Assembly (NCBI RefSeq): GCF_014805685.1
Contig: NC_060886.1
Span: 15,949,608-16,013,607, forward strand
Source: Silurus meridionalis
Taxonomy: Eukaryota; Chordata; Actinopteri; Siluriformes; Siluridae
Direction of reading: 5' to 3'
Length of the DNA stretch: 64,000 nucleotides
The notes under the pieces were generated by a model. That model was not told the origin of the DNA. It was given only the letters and a program-made list of their open reading frames with translations, and did no database searches. A program made the translations under genes and the position numbers. Within the stretch, counting starts at the first letter, position 1, and each line of letters begins with the position of its first letter. Positions 1-12,651 of the stretch are shown here, piece by piece.

Positions 1-1817
1 ATGACCAGTCTAAATATTTCCACTTTCCCTCCCTGATGAAGTACTTTTCTGTGATGGCAGTGTGTCATTGTTTTTGCATGATAAAATTCCTCCCAATTAG
101 ATTGGTTGTATATCACAGTACATGGGCAGACAATGTTTTTGTAGACTACTGTATTCATTCTGCTCTTACAATCATGAGACAAATAATTAACTGAGCCATG
201 TTTAGGATCATGAGCAGATCCTTTCTTCTTCCTTTCTAATTACAAGACTTTTGTGGCTAATATCTGTATTTGTTTTCTATTTCCATTCTGGATTTTTTCT
301 GATGGTGTGCCAATATTTGTGTAATATTTGTGTAATATTTGTGTACCTCTGCTTAATTGTCTCTATTTTATTTTTTGTGACTTTCTGCTCCTCTATACAC
401 AGATAACAACCAATCTGGGCAAACAAGAAAGACCAGCTTCTGACTTATTCAGTTATATTTCTTGAACACATTTTAAATAAAAGGTGTCATGTTCCAAGTT
501 GTTTAACAGATCTAGATAAATCCAAATGGATTCGTTATCTAACAAAGAATGTAATAAAATAATAATACACATTTTTTTATTTATTAAAATTGCCCCTGCT
601 GTTACAATCATTTTGGAGGGGGACGTTATATTCAACAGGTCCTTGTTTTCCATGCTCCTGTTATTGTATATCTTGCCTTTGTTATATAAATTGAATAGGA
701 TGCTGCCAGTTGAATTTTCCACTGCCACATAGAAATGCTTAGATGTTACATAATGAACCCCCTGTAGATACTTCACTGTGTACAGACAAAAAATAAACAA
801 TAGGAATCAAGCGTTAGTGTTGCGCTTACTCTGAGAAACTCACAGCTGTCATTTTCATTGCAGACATATTTTGGTGTTGGTGCTTTCCGATTACATTAAT
901 GTGGAAAAGTAAACATTGATTAGGAACATCATGAAATACTTGACAGCACTCTCTGAGCACACTTTTGTCTTTAATGTTTGTTCAGCTTTTTTAAATCGTC
1001 AGTTACAACTTGTTAACATTTGTGACTGCATTAAACAACAAAAATCCACGAAATGGCTACAAATGTCTGTTGGGTATAAAGTGTTTTAAGTGGACCTTTA
1101 TCTATAGTCTGCAACAAACATGTTTGAATCGCCCACATGCTAGTTCATATTATATTCGACAATAATTGCATCATTCTCTGTAAAAAACTCTTTCACACAG
1201 TCTCCTCAATTGACAATGTAAATGATGATGCGAATTATATCAGAAAATATTCAGTACTATTCAGTAGCAGTTGAAGCTTCAGTCCTTCCTTTTGAACCAG
1301 TGGACAAAAAGGCAGGTTTTTGACAGTGACCCCTAGTCCATTGCGGAACCCTTCACAAATAAACTGCAAGGTCGTCAGCTGGAACACCTCACAGATCCAA
1401 GAACTTTAGTATCCTTGCATTACAATGATAGGGGCAATGAAGGGCAACAAAGATAACTCTAACCCCTCATCCATCATGTCCCAAGCACTTAAATACAATG
1501 TTACACCCGCGCATGTATAATCATACAATACTGTACAGTGCAAAAGGGATTTTATCAGTAATGAAGAAGTCAAAGGGATTGAGCAGAGAGCTTTGTAGCC
1601 TTCTTACACTTGAGCTTGTGTTTCCAAGATTAACCGAGTAGCCCTCAAACACACACATTCCACATCTATCTTGTTTGTCTTTACGTGCTATTTTTGTTGC
1701 CTTGCGGTTCTCCAGAAGCAGAATTCTAGTATCCTAGCAAGCACAGGATGCCAAACCAAAAACACAAGGTTCACGTGATTAGATGTGGAATGCCCAGTCT
1801 TCAGCTTCATTTCTATG

Positions 1818-1901
1818 ACGATTTACACATCAACCGTATATAGTTTCATATAGTTGACTATATAACTATATGAAACTATATACGGTTGATGTGTATATCG
1901 T
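1818..1901. repeat. Near-perfect long hairpin (inverted repeat)
   Basis: Positions 1824-1855 and 1864-1895 are exact reverse complements over 32 bp, separated by an 8-bp loop. The pairing extends to 1818 and 1901 with a single mismatch. It may be a small hairpin-type MITE. I could not match it to a known family. Confidence 0.9.
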
Positions 1902-3269
1902 TTATTCAGTTTCTGTCACCGTTACGCTCTAAAAACTAATGTAGAAAACTTATTTAGATTGAGAAAACTAACACATAACCTGCCCCATCATTATATTCAC
2001 AAATATGCACTGAAACAAATACAATACAATCATTTGTACAGTAATAATTAAGAGTTTAATGTGGGCAGTTCATAAAACACTTCAGTTCATATAACAAAAC
2101 CAATGTTAATACATGATGAATACATGTAAAGATATAGAGTATGTAACGTGGCCCCAGCATTATAGGTATTATAGGCAAATGCTTGAGATATCACTTTTAT
2201 CAGTGTAAATCAGTTGTACCTAATATCTGACTTCAGATTACAAATAATGTAATTTAATTCTTAACACTAGTTCAACAAAATATCTGGTGTAGTTACACAA
2301 CTTTTCAGCAGATAAGAGAAATATATCTGTACAAGGGGAAACAACCTTCCCCGAAGTTTATGAGCAGGAGATAGGGTCCTGTTTATCCAGAAACTCTAAC
2401 TTTTAGCACACACATTTTACGATGATTGCTCTCCATTTTGCAGAACTCTTAGTCCTCTGCACCGAATTGCAAATTCCTTCAAAGTCCTGATATACAGTGT
2501 AGGAACTGGCCATCAACTTTAAACAGCAGGAAAGGCATTTCCTCTTTACAGAAAAAAGGACATGACCCTTGTATCATAGCACTGTTACATAAACACAGTT
2601 CACTATAGTTCATCCCCAATGCAATGTAGGATGCACTATAATTCCTGGAAAGCCTTAAACACTAAAGGTGAAGTAAATTTTACTCATATTCTTTAAGCTG
2701 TGGCTAATAAACCTTACACCTTTAATTGCCTTCTGTGTCTTGCCTAACAGGCTGCAGTCTCAGTAACTAGGACTATAAAACCGTGGACTATAATAAAAGT
2801 TGCTCAAGTTTAACAAATTAGCATGCACTCGTATCATCAGTGCAAGTGTTCTACGAGACAGACGAGTGCCTTTGATGTGAGATATCTAACTTAACTCACG
2901 GGGTCAGTGTCAAACTGTCAAATATCCAGCTATAAACCCTGGTGCTGCAGCAGATTTGCTCACACTCACATAAACACTGTGTTAGCTGCATATTCATGGA
3001 CACACATTAAACCAACCAACAGGCATGTGCTCCACGTACAGGCCAAGTTTATTCATTACTTATCATGTCTTTACTTATCTAATCTTGCTATGGTTCAGGG
3101 ATAATAAATAATGTGAATATGGCCCAATACCCACACATCTGAGAAAACAAAAAGACCACCATATGGACAAGTTACAACTAGTGAGACAGCTCTCTGGAGG
3201 AATTCATCTTACCTCATACACACAAGTTTGTGTTATTGCACTTGTAAGGACCATCCATTGACATTCTTC

Positions 3270-3271
<2 letters not shown>

Positions 3272-3313
<42 letters not shown>
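3272..3313. repeat. (ATT)n microsatellite
   Basis: About 14 uninterrupted ATT units in mao intron 1. Confidence 0.95.
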
Positions 3314-3316
<3 letters not shown>

Positions 3317-3538
3317 CATATAATTAATCAAATGACTCACATTTTAACTTCAGTAATCCAAATCAACATTTTGGTGCTTGCTGCTATTTTTTTTAAATAA
3401 TTAAAGATAACTGCAGCTTTTCACTAAATTGTTGAGACAAACCAAATGTTCCCACAGAGGACAAATCTCCCCGGTGTTTCTATCCTTATGGGGACATTTG
3501 ATCACCACCAAGACCTCTCTCCTCTCCGTCTCTCGGTG

Positions 3539-3540
<2 letters not shown>

Positions 3541-3580
<40 letters not shown>

Positions 3581-3801
3581 TGTCTCTCTCTCTTTTTTCT
3601 TTCTCTCTCCCAAACTGTCTCTCTCCTACGCTCTCCTCTGTCTCTATCTCTGTCTATCTCTCTCTCCTCTGTCTCTCTCTCTCTCTCTCTCTCTCCTCTG
3701 TCTCGCTCTCTCTCTCCTCTGTCTCTCTCTCTCTCTCTCTCTCTTGCTCTCTCCTCTGTCTCGCTCTCTCTCTCTCTCCTCTGTCTCTCTCTCTCTCTCT
3801 C

Positions 3802-3851
<50 letters not shown>

Positions 3852-3958
3852 TCTCGCTCTCTCTCTCCTCTGTCTCTCTCTCTCTCTCTCTCTTGCTCTC
3901 TCCTCTGTCTCGCTCTCTCTCTCTCCTCTGTCTCTCTCTCTCTCTCTCTCTCCCTCTG

Positions 3959-3993
<35 letters not shown>
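3541..3993. repeat. Long (CT)n tract with higher-order duplication
   Basis: About 450 bp of almost pure pyrimidine on the plus strand. CTCTGTCTCGCT interruptions recur in the same order near 3692 and 3844, so part of the tract looks duplicated with a shift of roughly 152 bp. The long SLSLSL-type and RERERE-type open frames here are artefacts of the repeat. Confidence 0.95.
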
Positions 3994-3996
<3 letters not shown>

Positions 3997-4387
3997 GTGT
4001 AATAGTATTACAGGTAGATTCACGGAACAGGAAGCGAACTCTGCTCACACAGGAGCTATAAACCAACTGAAGTTTCATCTCGCGTAGTAAATAAATGAAC
4101 CCTTATAATACACGCGCTTTTTATCATATCCACATGTAAACCTGGCTCCAGGACAGCGTGCTTGGTGAATTGTGCAGAGATCTGGATGCAGTAAAGCCCG
4201 ACAGTCTGTAAGATGCTAAAGTCCCTCCCTGTGGAGAGCATCTCGTTATCGGGAGTATCAGTGTCACAGCTGTCTAAATCCTGCATTCAGACCGCTGCAC
4301 CTCTCATTAATGCGCTATGCAAACTTTACCAAACGGCACCATGGGGTTTCATTAAGTTTTTTTTTTTTTGGTGTGTGTAATACTCAC

Positions 4388-4436
4388 CTGAAATGCCTCC
4401 CCCAATCACTATCACGTCGTACGTGTTGGCTGTCAT
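4388..4436 (-). CDS. mao: Monoamine oxidase, first coding exon only (partial gene)
   Basis: Read on the minus strand, an ATG at 4436-4434 opens a 49-nt coding piece, MTANTYDVIVIGGGIS plus one base, that ends at a clean GTGAGTA donor. The YDVIVIGGGISG start is the FAD-binding beta-alpha-beta (GxGxxG) fold at the N terminus of monoamine oxidases. The family oxidises biogenic amines such as serotonin and dopamine at the mitochondrial outer membrane, and teleosts have a single mao gene instead of MAOA and MAOB. No further MAO exon (for example the conserved EARDRVGGR segment) is visible in 1-4387, so intron 1 must run off the left edge. Identity also rests on synteny: MAO lies next to NDP in human. 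Another FAD amine oxidase would share this motif, so the call is strong but not absolute. Confidence 0.87.
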
Positions 4437-4690
4437 GGTGCTGTACTGCCCTGTCCGTTCTCTTCCTCCCTGTGTCGCTCACAGAGAAACGCAGTGCAGC
4501 TCACGGCCGCAATAAAGAGCCACCGCGAGCATGTCACAGTCCCTCCCACACATCACACGCCCCGCCCACACAACACACGCCCCGCCCACAACACACTTCT
4601 GCAATTATGCAATCTTACCGCAGGCTCTTATATTAGCGTTTATCAGCTCTTATCTAAATGGTTAATGATTAAAAACAGGGTCTCTCAAAC
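4437..4690 (-). promoter_or_regulatory. mao 5' flank with two GC boxes
   Basis: Upstream of the mao ATG the sequence becomes CpG- and GC-richer. Two identical ACGCCCCGCCCACA blocks lie exactly 20 bp apart (cores at 4558-4569 and 4578-4589), which is GGGCGGGGCG in mao orientation. Sp1/KLF-type GC boxes are known control elements of mammalian MAO promoters. The transcription start cannot be placed from sequence alone. Confidence 0.6.
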
Positions 4691-5005
4691 ACATCTGCCC
4701 GCTGCATAAATTTATAGATTTACTGCAATTTTATTTTAATCTTCAAATTCAAATGTGTATGATAACATTCAGACCATTTTTACATTAAAAAGTTTACATA
4801 AAAAAATTAATTAAAACCATTGATCTAAACCAAGCATTTATCCCTGGACCTTTCACTGACAGAGCACATCAAACTCAAGGTGACAATTTGTTTCTCACTT
4901 ATTAAGGTTTGGATTCAACCTTAAAACCAAGTAGCTATTCATACCAGTTAACGAATGTAAAAACTTAAATACAACTGTTATATCCACCACTGTAACAATA
5001 TGTAG

Positions 5006-5007
<2 letters not shown>

Positions 5008-5076
<69 letters not shown>
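5008..5076. repeat. (AT)n microsatellite
   Basis: About 69 bp of uninterrupted TA/AT repeat. Confidence 0.95.
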
Positions 5077-5079
<3 letters not shown>

Positions 5080-6152
5080 AACAATATGTATATTGTATAT
5101 TGTCAGAACACTTTAACCACTGTTTTAAAGATTTTACTTTATGCCTTTTTTGTGAAAAAAAATGCCAGCAGGGCAAATCATTATCATTTGGCAATAATAA
5201 ATTAAACCTTTCAATTATACAAAATTTCAAACAATTACTACAAGTCTTTAAAACATTCTGTCTGACAAAAGAATCAGACATTAGTGATTGGTAATCATTG
5301 TCATTCACTGTAAAGTAAAATTAATGTTCTGAATACACAGTGAAAGTGAAAGCATTTGCCCTCTTGTGGCTGGATTTGCTCTGTGCTATGCAGCAGGTGT
5401 CTTTAAGGATTTCTCTTTGCAAATCACCTATGAATACTAAAGTCTGTATAAAATATAAAAATAAATCTTTATTTTCTAAGGGGAAAACACTGTATGCTAT
5501 ACATTGACAATCAAATGACCATTTGAGCACACTCCACATTTTTTAAATGTCACCAAGTTAGCACAGTTTTCAGTAGAAGAACTACAGGGAAATGTGCACA
5601 GCTACAGATTTTAAATATCCAGTTGGTACTGTGTGCAGCAAACAAAAAAGAAACTTATGCACTGACCCCTTTAACTTCAATAATTAACATACTGCAGATA
5701 ATTCTGAGCTGATCCCATTTAGGTGAGCAACCTAGTAAAACTCCACGCTAGTACATCTTAATATCCTGGAGGACATCCCATAGAGAAAAGGCCTTCACCC
5801 AGAGACTGAGTTAACAATAGCACTATGCAGTTTGTCTTTCTGTGGGCTGTCCTCAGCTGGACCGCAGCCACATACCTTTACTGAGGTGTCTGTTTCAACT
5901 TCACCATACTTACTTAGCAAGGAATGTAAAGACTAATGCCTAACAGCATACAATAGGCTACAAAGAGCCCAAAATAAAGTGACTTTAAGTCTTCAGGTTC
6001 CAGTGATGGAAAGCCATTTTTGCTGTGCATTTTTCAGTATATCCAGTAGAGTGGGCTCTTGCAGCAATCATTTCTATTAGCATTAGAAACAAATATGTTT
6101 ACAGCTGCCATGCTATCAGTTAACATACATTTTTTAATATATATTTTTTATG

Positions 6153-6285
6153 TACAGTACAGACCAAAAGTAAACTTTTGGTCTGTACTGTATATATATA
6201 TATTATATATACAGTACAGACCAAAAGTTTATATATATATTATATATACAGTACAGACCAAAAGTGTATATATATATTATATATA
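6153..6285. repeat. Tandem array of Tc1 terminal tips
   Basis: Positions 6153-6192 form a perfect palindrome built from two facing copies of the terminal tip CAGTACAGACCAAAAGT. They are followed by two further tip copies, each linked to an AT-rich spacer, with a period of 37 bp (tips starting at 6211 and 6248). The array leads directly into the full left end of the element at 6286. Confidence 0.85.
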
Positions 6286-6694
6286 CAGTACAGACCAAAA
6301 GTTTGGACACACCTGCTCATTCAAAGAGTTTTCTTTATTTTCATGGCTTTGAAAATTGTAGATTCACACTGAAGGCATCAAAACTATGAATTAACACGTG
6401 GAATTATATACATAACAAAAAAGTGAACTGAAAATATGTCATATTGTAGGTTCTTCAAAGTAGGCATCAAGAGAATGCCAAGAGTGTGCAAAGCAGTAAT
6501 CTAAGCAAAATGTGGCTACTTTGAAGAACCTACAATATGACATATTTTCAGTTCACTTTTTTGTTATGTATATAATTCCAGATGTGTTAATTCATAGTTT
6601 TGATGCCTTCAGTGTGACTCTACAATTTTCATAGTATGAAAATAAAGAAAACTCTTTGAATGAGCAGGTGTGTCCAAACTTTTGGTCTGTACTG
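6286..6694. mobile_element. Internally deleted Tc1/mariner-type element with long inverted repeats
   Basis: The element is bounded by TA dinucleotides (6284-6285 and 6695-6696) and begins CAGTACAGACCAAAAG. Its roughly 200-bp terminal inverted repeats are about 95 percent alike by eye. Between them only about 50 bp remain (around 6466-6512), and these resemble the 3' end of a Tc1-like transposase gene, with HQENAKSVQSSN readable on the plus strand. I recognise this as a fish Tc1-like family whose full copies encode a DDE transposase. This copy is non-autonomous. Confidence 0.9.
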
Positions 6695-6884
6695 TATATA
6701 TTTCTAAAAATGTGTAAAAACAACAGATTAATGATCGGTTTATGATAAACATTTTTTTTAAAGACAGATCATTTCTTTGTCTTGGTTATTAAAATTATAA
6801 CTCATTAGCTTGAGTTTAATAAGTTATTATACATACAGAGCTTAGCCTAATAATTTATAATTAGAATTTTTATAAATAATTTTT

Positions 6885-7062
6885 TAAGGAGTTTTTCCTT
6901 GCCACAGTCAAGGCTCATCAGGGACAAACTTACACTTATAAAGAACATATACATTTTTTATCACCACATTATCTGTGTTAAGCTGCTTTGAGACATTATC
7001 TGTGTAAAGCTGCTTTGAGACATTGTTAAAAGTGCTATACAAATAAAATAAAATAAAATTGA
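6885..7062 (+). repeat. Dispersed fish repeat tail
   Basis: It contains GTTTTTCCTTGCCACAGTC, CTCATCAGGGA and a duplicated AGCTGCTTTGAGACATT unit, then an AAATAAAATAAAAT tail. The same motifs occur in reverse at 45101-45306. I associate this sequence with a repeat abundant in otophysan fishes. The family name is not certain. Confidence 0.65.
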
Positions 7063-7138
7063 AATGCAGTATTTGGTAGATTGAATGGCTCTAGCAGCTT
7101 TATTTAGGCTTGCTTTGTTACAGAGTATAAACACTAGG

Positions 7139-7140
<2 letters not shown>

Positions 7141-7193
<53 letters not shown>
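7141..7193. repeat. (GT)n microsatellite
   Basis: 53 bp of uninterrupted GT repeat in the mao-ndp spacer. Confidence 0.95.
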
Positions 7194-7195
<2 letters not shown>

Positions 7196-8447
7196 CTATC
7201 TTTCTAATTTACATAATATATTTCAGATTCAGCAAATGTTGGCAGTGACAGTTTTGGGAAAACAGAATGAGAACCAGCTGTGAAGGACATGTATATTGGT
7301 TATACTGGTTAGTTCAAAACACGCCTTGTTGAGACCAGATTCTATTGAGCACATTAATAATTTATGTTTGACAAAAGATAAAAACATACAGAACTGTCTC
7401 TGGAGAATGAATTGAATTCTGTACATTATATTCTATTAGACTATAATAATTAATAAAGCTAATGCTTATCTCATTATATATTAACAGGAGAAGCCTTTCA
7501 GAGTAACCATGTCATTATTAAAACTCACACTGTCACCTACACACTGTGTCACGCTGCCAGATAAGTTCGAAAGTTGGTGGCCTGACTAAATATAAGTGCA
7601 AGGTTCCCTCTACTATTCACCTTCACCTGAATAATAATATGAAGTCACAAAATGTCAGCTAAAAGCATACAGGCAGTGTGTACAAACAAAAGGAAGTAAT
7701 TTATTAGATTCACATATGGTGCCAACAGAGCTGTCAGTTTTTTTTTTTTTCATAATTACAAACTCTGTGCAACTTCACAAAGGGTACAATTACAGCAAAG
7801 CATGACAAATAGAAAGCTGCTTTGTCTTATTGTAAACTAATGAAATTCTGATGCTAACTTAAAGAAATGCAGCATTCTTTTGTGATTTGAACATAGGAGC
7901 CCCATAGCTATTTTTGTCATTATGGACTTGGAATATTCCTTTGACAAATCAGTCCTGTTCCACGTAATGATCTTAACCGTGCATGCTATATTTGACCAGT
8001 CTTATATTAAATGACCATTTTCCATTTATAGTCCCAGCACTGACATTACAACGTCTGACAGCTGAAACAGACATTACCCTGGCATCACTGCAACCTGTGA
8101 ACAATTCCCACGAGTTCTCTCGCTTTTGTTGGAATGTCTCCAGCCCGGAACAGATACGATACCTTCTAAGTTCTCTCATAACGCCCCTAAACTGCAAAGT
8201 TGTTGCCAGCATCCATAATTTTGCACATGCTGTGATCAAAGCAATGGAATGCATTAGAAATTAATCAACTGGCAGAGATCAGGCCCAGGTGCAACCGACT
8301 CGTCAATGTTTCTTTTCTTTGATTTGCTGGCTTAATCTCCATTCATACCAGCACTGTTAATGAATCGTGTAATAGTTTGTTTAATATGGACAGCAATAAA
8401 ACACATAAAATGGGGCTTAGCCATTTCCTTGTTCTTGGCAAGCCCAT

Positions 8448-11400
8448 TCAGCTGCATTCCTCGCAGCTGCATGCAAGGATGTACCGGTAGGTGGCAGTTA
8501 TTCGAGTCCCACCAGAGCACCGCAGACGCACTGCTTTCAGTTTGGAGGTGTGCGGGCGGCAACAGAAGCATGTACTTTTAAAGGGTTGCTTAAGAACAGA
8601 GCTGAAGGAGATGAGAGGGTCTGAACGAGATGTATGGCTGCAGTGACCTTCACAGCGAGCCAGGAGTACCATCTGTGGAATAAAAGAGAGCACAAAATTA
8701 AAGGGATTATTTCATTAAAGTGATTACATTAACTGAAATCAGATGTACTAAAACCAGAATCTCAGTTCATGATGGTTAAAAGAAAACACAAATGTCATCT
8801 GATATGTTTAAATTTTCTATTACCTAAAATGTTCATATTAAAAGTATTATATGCAGCACTGGAAGCAGAGGTGCAGTGGGTAGCATTTCCGTCTCACACC
8901 TCTAAGACCCAATCCCACGGTTCCCACTCAATGTACAAAGTATATTGTAGTTTCTGGATCTACCATGAATAGTTCAAGAAGATGAATACATTATCATTTT
9001 CATTATAGTGAATTTAAATGTAGTTACTTCATGTGGCTGAAAATTCCCATTTAGGAAAGTTAACCACCTTGTGTATGTGTAGATGTAAACATTTAGGCAG
9101 TGGTAATGAAATATCAAATATTCCTTTAGTATTGCTAAATATTAACAATCTAAAAGAATTAATTTAATAATTTCTCTGAGTGTATTTTTTTATTGCTAAA
9201 TAAAATGTAATGGCCTGAATTACAGAAACTCTATAGAGACAGAAAATATTAATAAATGACATTTTAAAGTTTAAAAAATATACGTGAATGCTATGAATTC
9301 TCCATAGGTACTGTGTAGCTCATGTTCAGATTATTCAAACAACAGCATCAGTTTATTGAGTCTACTTGAAGTCCGCACAGCAGTCTGTAATGGGACTGTG
9401 TGAACCGCTATCGTTTGTGTGAACCTTTCCTCAGGACAGGGCTGAGATAAGCTACTTCAGAGTACATTGCTGTGAACAAAGAATGGTTCTGTATTCCACG
9501 TGTGACCTTGCACCTGTGCTGAGATGGGAGTGTGGCTGATCTCTCCCAGACCTGGGTGCAGAAGCTATACCAGCCTCTGGCTCTCACACACAAACACACT
9601 CACTCAGCCACTCACTCACTTATTCAGCTACTCAATCACTCCCTCACCCACTCATTCTCTCACAGACAAGGATTCACTTTAGGTGCCATTTTAACAGCAT
9701 TGTTTTGTGACATTGATTTGTATTATGTAATGTAAAAATAGTTTTATACACATCACAGCTCATTTTATGAGGGTCAGGCAATGCACCTGGGCAAGGTTAT
9801 TAGGCCTTGAGCTATGGCTGATAGCAATCAAACCACCCACAGCAGCCTATGAAAGAAGCTATCCTTCATAAGAATTCTCTCATAATTAAAGTTTAATGAG
9901 TGATGTGATGGTGCATTAGATCTGGCTAGTCAGCTCCAGTGGATGACACACACAGCTAGCTGGACAAACATGACTTAATTGATCAGCCTTCTAAATTTGA
10001 ATAAAAGATGACTAGCACCAGACCACGAGTCACACATTCCTGCTGCATTTAGTAAACAGACTCCTGTATCATGGTGCCTATCAGCTGTCTAGTGTCAGCC
10101 AAGTGTCACCCATACTGTCCGGGACAATAGTCTGTTGGGAGCCAAAAGCTTACTGCAGAAGGCTGTGGGAAGTCAGACCTGAGTCCACATTGTTTAAGTG
10201 TCTCAGGGTAAGAGTGCTGATATAAGATCTGGGATCATCTGTCCATCTAACTATATTTATTATGATGCAAAAGACAAAAATGGGTCTGTAATCAGCACTC
10301 TGTAACTTTGATAATTTGAGCCTCCTGCAGCGAGCAGTTATTATGAGTATGAAAACTATGGTGATGTTATTATGTCACTCTTCAACTGTTAAGAGCTACA
10401 TGTAATGATGGAAAGTACTTAAGCCCCTTGGGCTGAACTTTGTGCAAAAATTCCCATATGTACACTTCTTTTCAGTTTCATGACTAAAATTGAATTGGAC
10501 ATTTTAGAAATTAGCTTTTAGAAACATGGGATCCCTCAGAGGTTGTTTGGGCAGTTACTGCTTTGGCTGTGAGTAGAATCATTTTATTGTAGGATTACTG
10601 AGGGGTTCCCTCGGAGGTGCAAACTTTTTCAGGGAGTATTTTTCCAAAATCTTTCATTGTATTAGGAAAAATATTCACTATTTAAAATTTAAGGGTAAAT
10701 CATTTAAATGCTTATACCCTTTTTTCATCGATCACACCATTTTTTTTTTCTTTTTCTATTCTGTGGCAAAGGTTTCCATATCTGCTAAATACTTGGTAGA
10801 TTGAGCCAAAGTTAGCATACCAGCTAGGCAGTTTAAATGGGATGTTGGCTGAAATTAATGACAGTTAGCTTTGAAATAAAATCTGGCCCTAATTTTTTGG
10901 CTATTTTTTTTTTCCCTGTGTCATCCATTACAAAAATATGGAGCAAAAAAGTGATAGTTCTCTCTCAAAGTATAGTGAGAAAGTCAATACATAAGTGCTT
11001 GTGCTTGAAAAATTAGATGAATTAGACATATCCTGTAACAATGCCAGTGGATGGAGTTGATAGATTTGAAAAGGTGGGAGGCTGGAAAATGCCGTTTAGA
11101 GTGAATGGGTCTAGGTGACAACAGCTGGACAGCAGATGTAGATCTTTCAGGCATATTTCTTCCTTTTATGTTTATAGCGTGAATGATTGCACAGGTAGAT
11201 GCAATGTGCTATGCGGTGCTGCTTAAATTTGCATGAAGCCACAACCATCTTCATAGCTCATGATGTATGGAATTGGCCTCTTAATGACTGTTACTAAGAC
11301 ATGCTTTACTTGTGAATTTGCAGTGCAGTAAAACAATGTGCCTGTGACCCTGAATGTTAAATCATAAACCTTTTGTAGGATTGTAAATGTCTAGTAGTTG

Positions 11401-12491
11401 ATCTGAACAATTCTGCCCGTAAACCCGACCTTCACCATCGTTTGACAGTAATTCCTCTAAGACCAATAAGCAGTCATATTAGTAAAAGCTGTTACAGCAG
11501 AATCTGTCATGATTAGTTACAGCACTGATTCCAAATGGTCCCTCAGGACTTGATGCCCTGGCTGGATACATGAGTAAGTCATTCCTAATCTAACACGGCT
11601 GTCCATACTCTATGCACTTCATGTCAATTTTGGTCATTGTGGTTTTTCTTGTAATAGGCACTAATATTACATTTAATTCTGAATGACATCGAAGGAAAAG
11701 AATGAAATTTTGTTAGTGATATAGGTTTCTAACATCATATCATCTGTTTATCGGATGGAGAAAAGATTCTGCCTTCACTTATCTCCTCCCTTTGCTGAAA
11801 TGTCCCAGCTGGGGACATGCTAGTGGAGTGCACAAAGCTGAAATCTGTCCTTTCAACGGCTGAATCAGGTAAATCATAGACTCTTCATTTGGCTCACACC
11901 AAGGGTGTAAGGCTGCAGCATGCAATAGGTTAGAGGGCAAACACTGTTATTCAGCCACAGGTCTATGAAGAGCTCTGGAACTGGGCCACTGCACAGACAT
12001 TTTATGTACCCAGTGGACTTATTTCTGGCCAGACCATGAGACCCACAGGCTGCATATGTTCACTGTTTTCTGCCAAAGTGTCAATGTAACCATGGTAGAG
12101 ATCACGAGAAAAGAGCAAAGATTTAAAAAATGTAGGTTGAGATCCTAATAGTTAGAAAGAAAGCCCTTTTCCTTAATGTATTTCTTTTAACCTCTCGTTA
12201 GCAGGAACATATGGATGTGGAGTGTATTAGCTTACAGCAGGGTCTGACCCAGGCCATTACTGGAACTCAGTGAACAACATGGGACTGTATACTAACCTGC
12301 TGTTGATCTCTGTTGGATGCTAATCGCCAAAAAAACATCGACATGAAGAAGCACAGGCCTGAACATAATACTGGAATAGCCATCTTAATTAACCTTTCCC
12401 TAAGTAATGATTACAAACATGTCTACAGGGATTTATAAACACAGTCACACACAGCCTCACACACACACACAATATTTCCTATATATATATA

Positions 12492-12564
<73 letters not shown>

Positions 12565-12565
12565 T

Positions 12566-12651
<86 letters not shown>

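Larger units (their letters stand above)
1..4387 (-). other. mao intron 1 (partial), no other gene seen
   Basis: This stretch lies downstream of the mao exon 1 donor and shows no exon-like reading frame on either strand. It contains a 38-bp-arm hairpin (1818-1901), an ATT microsatellite (3272-3313) and a long CT tract (3541-3993). The remaining sequence is AT-rich and unremarkable. Confidence 0.6.
4691..8447. other. mao-ndp spacer, including the probable ndp 3' UTR
   Basis: No protein gene recognised. It contains an AT microsatellite (5008-5076), a Tc1-derived array and deleted element (6153-6694), a dispersed repeat tail (6885-7062), a GT microsatellite (7141-7193) and, next to the ndp stop codon, a richer unique stretch (about 7980-8447) that is probably ndp 3' UTR. 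An AATAAA on the minus strand at 7705-7700 is a candidate polyadenylation signal for ndp. Confidence 0.5.

Noticed and set aside
453..800. 115-codon minus-strand frame
   Set aside because: Low-complexity AT-rich sequence with no splice context or MAO similarity. It lies in mao intron 1.
3429..4087. Long SLSLSL/RERERE open frames on both strands
   Set aside because: They are produced by the CT microsatellite and have no protein features beyond the repeat.
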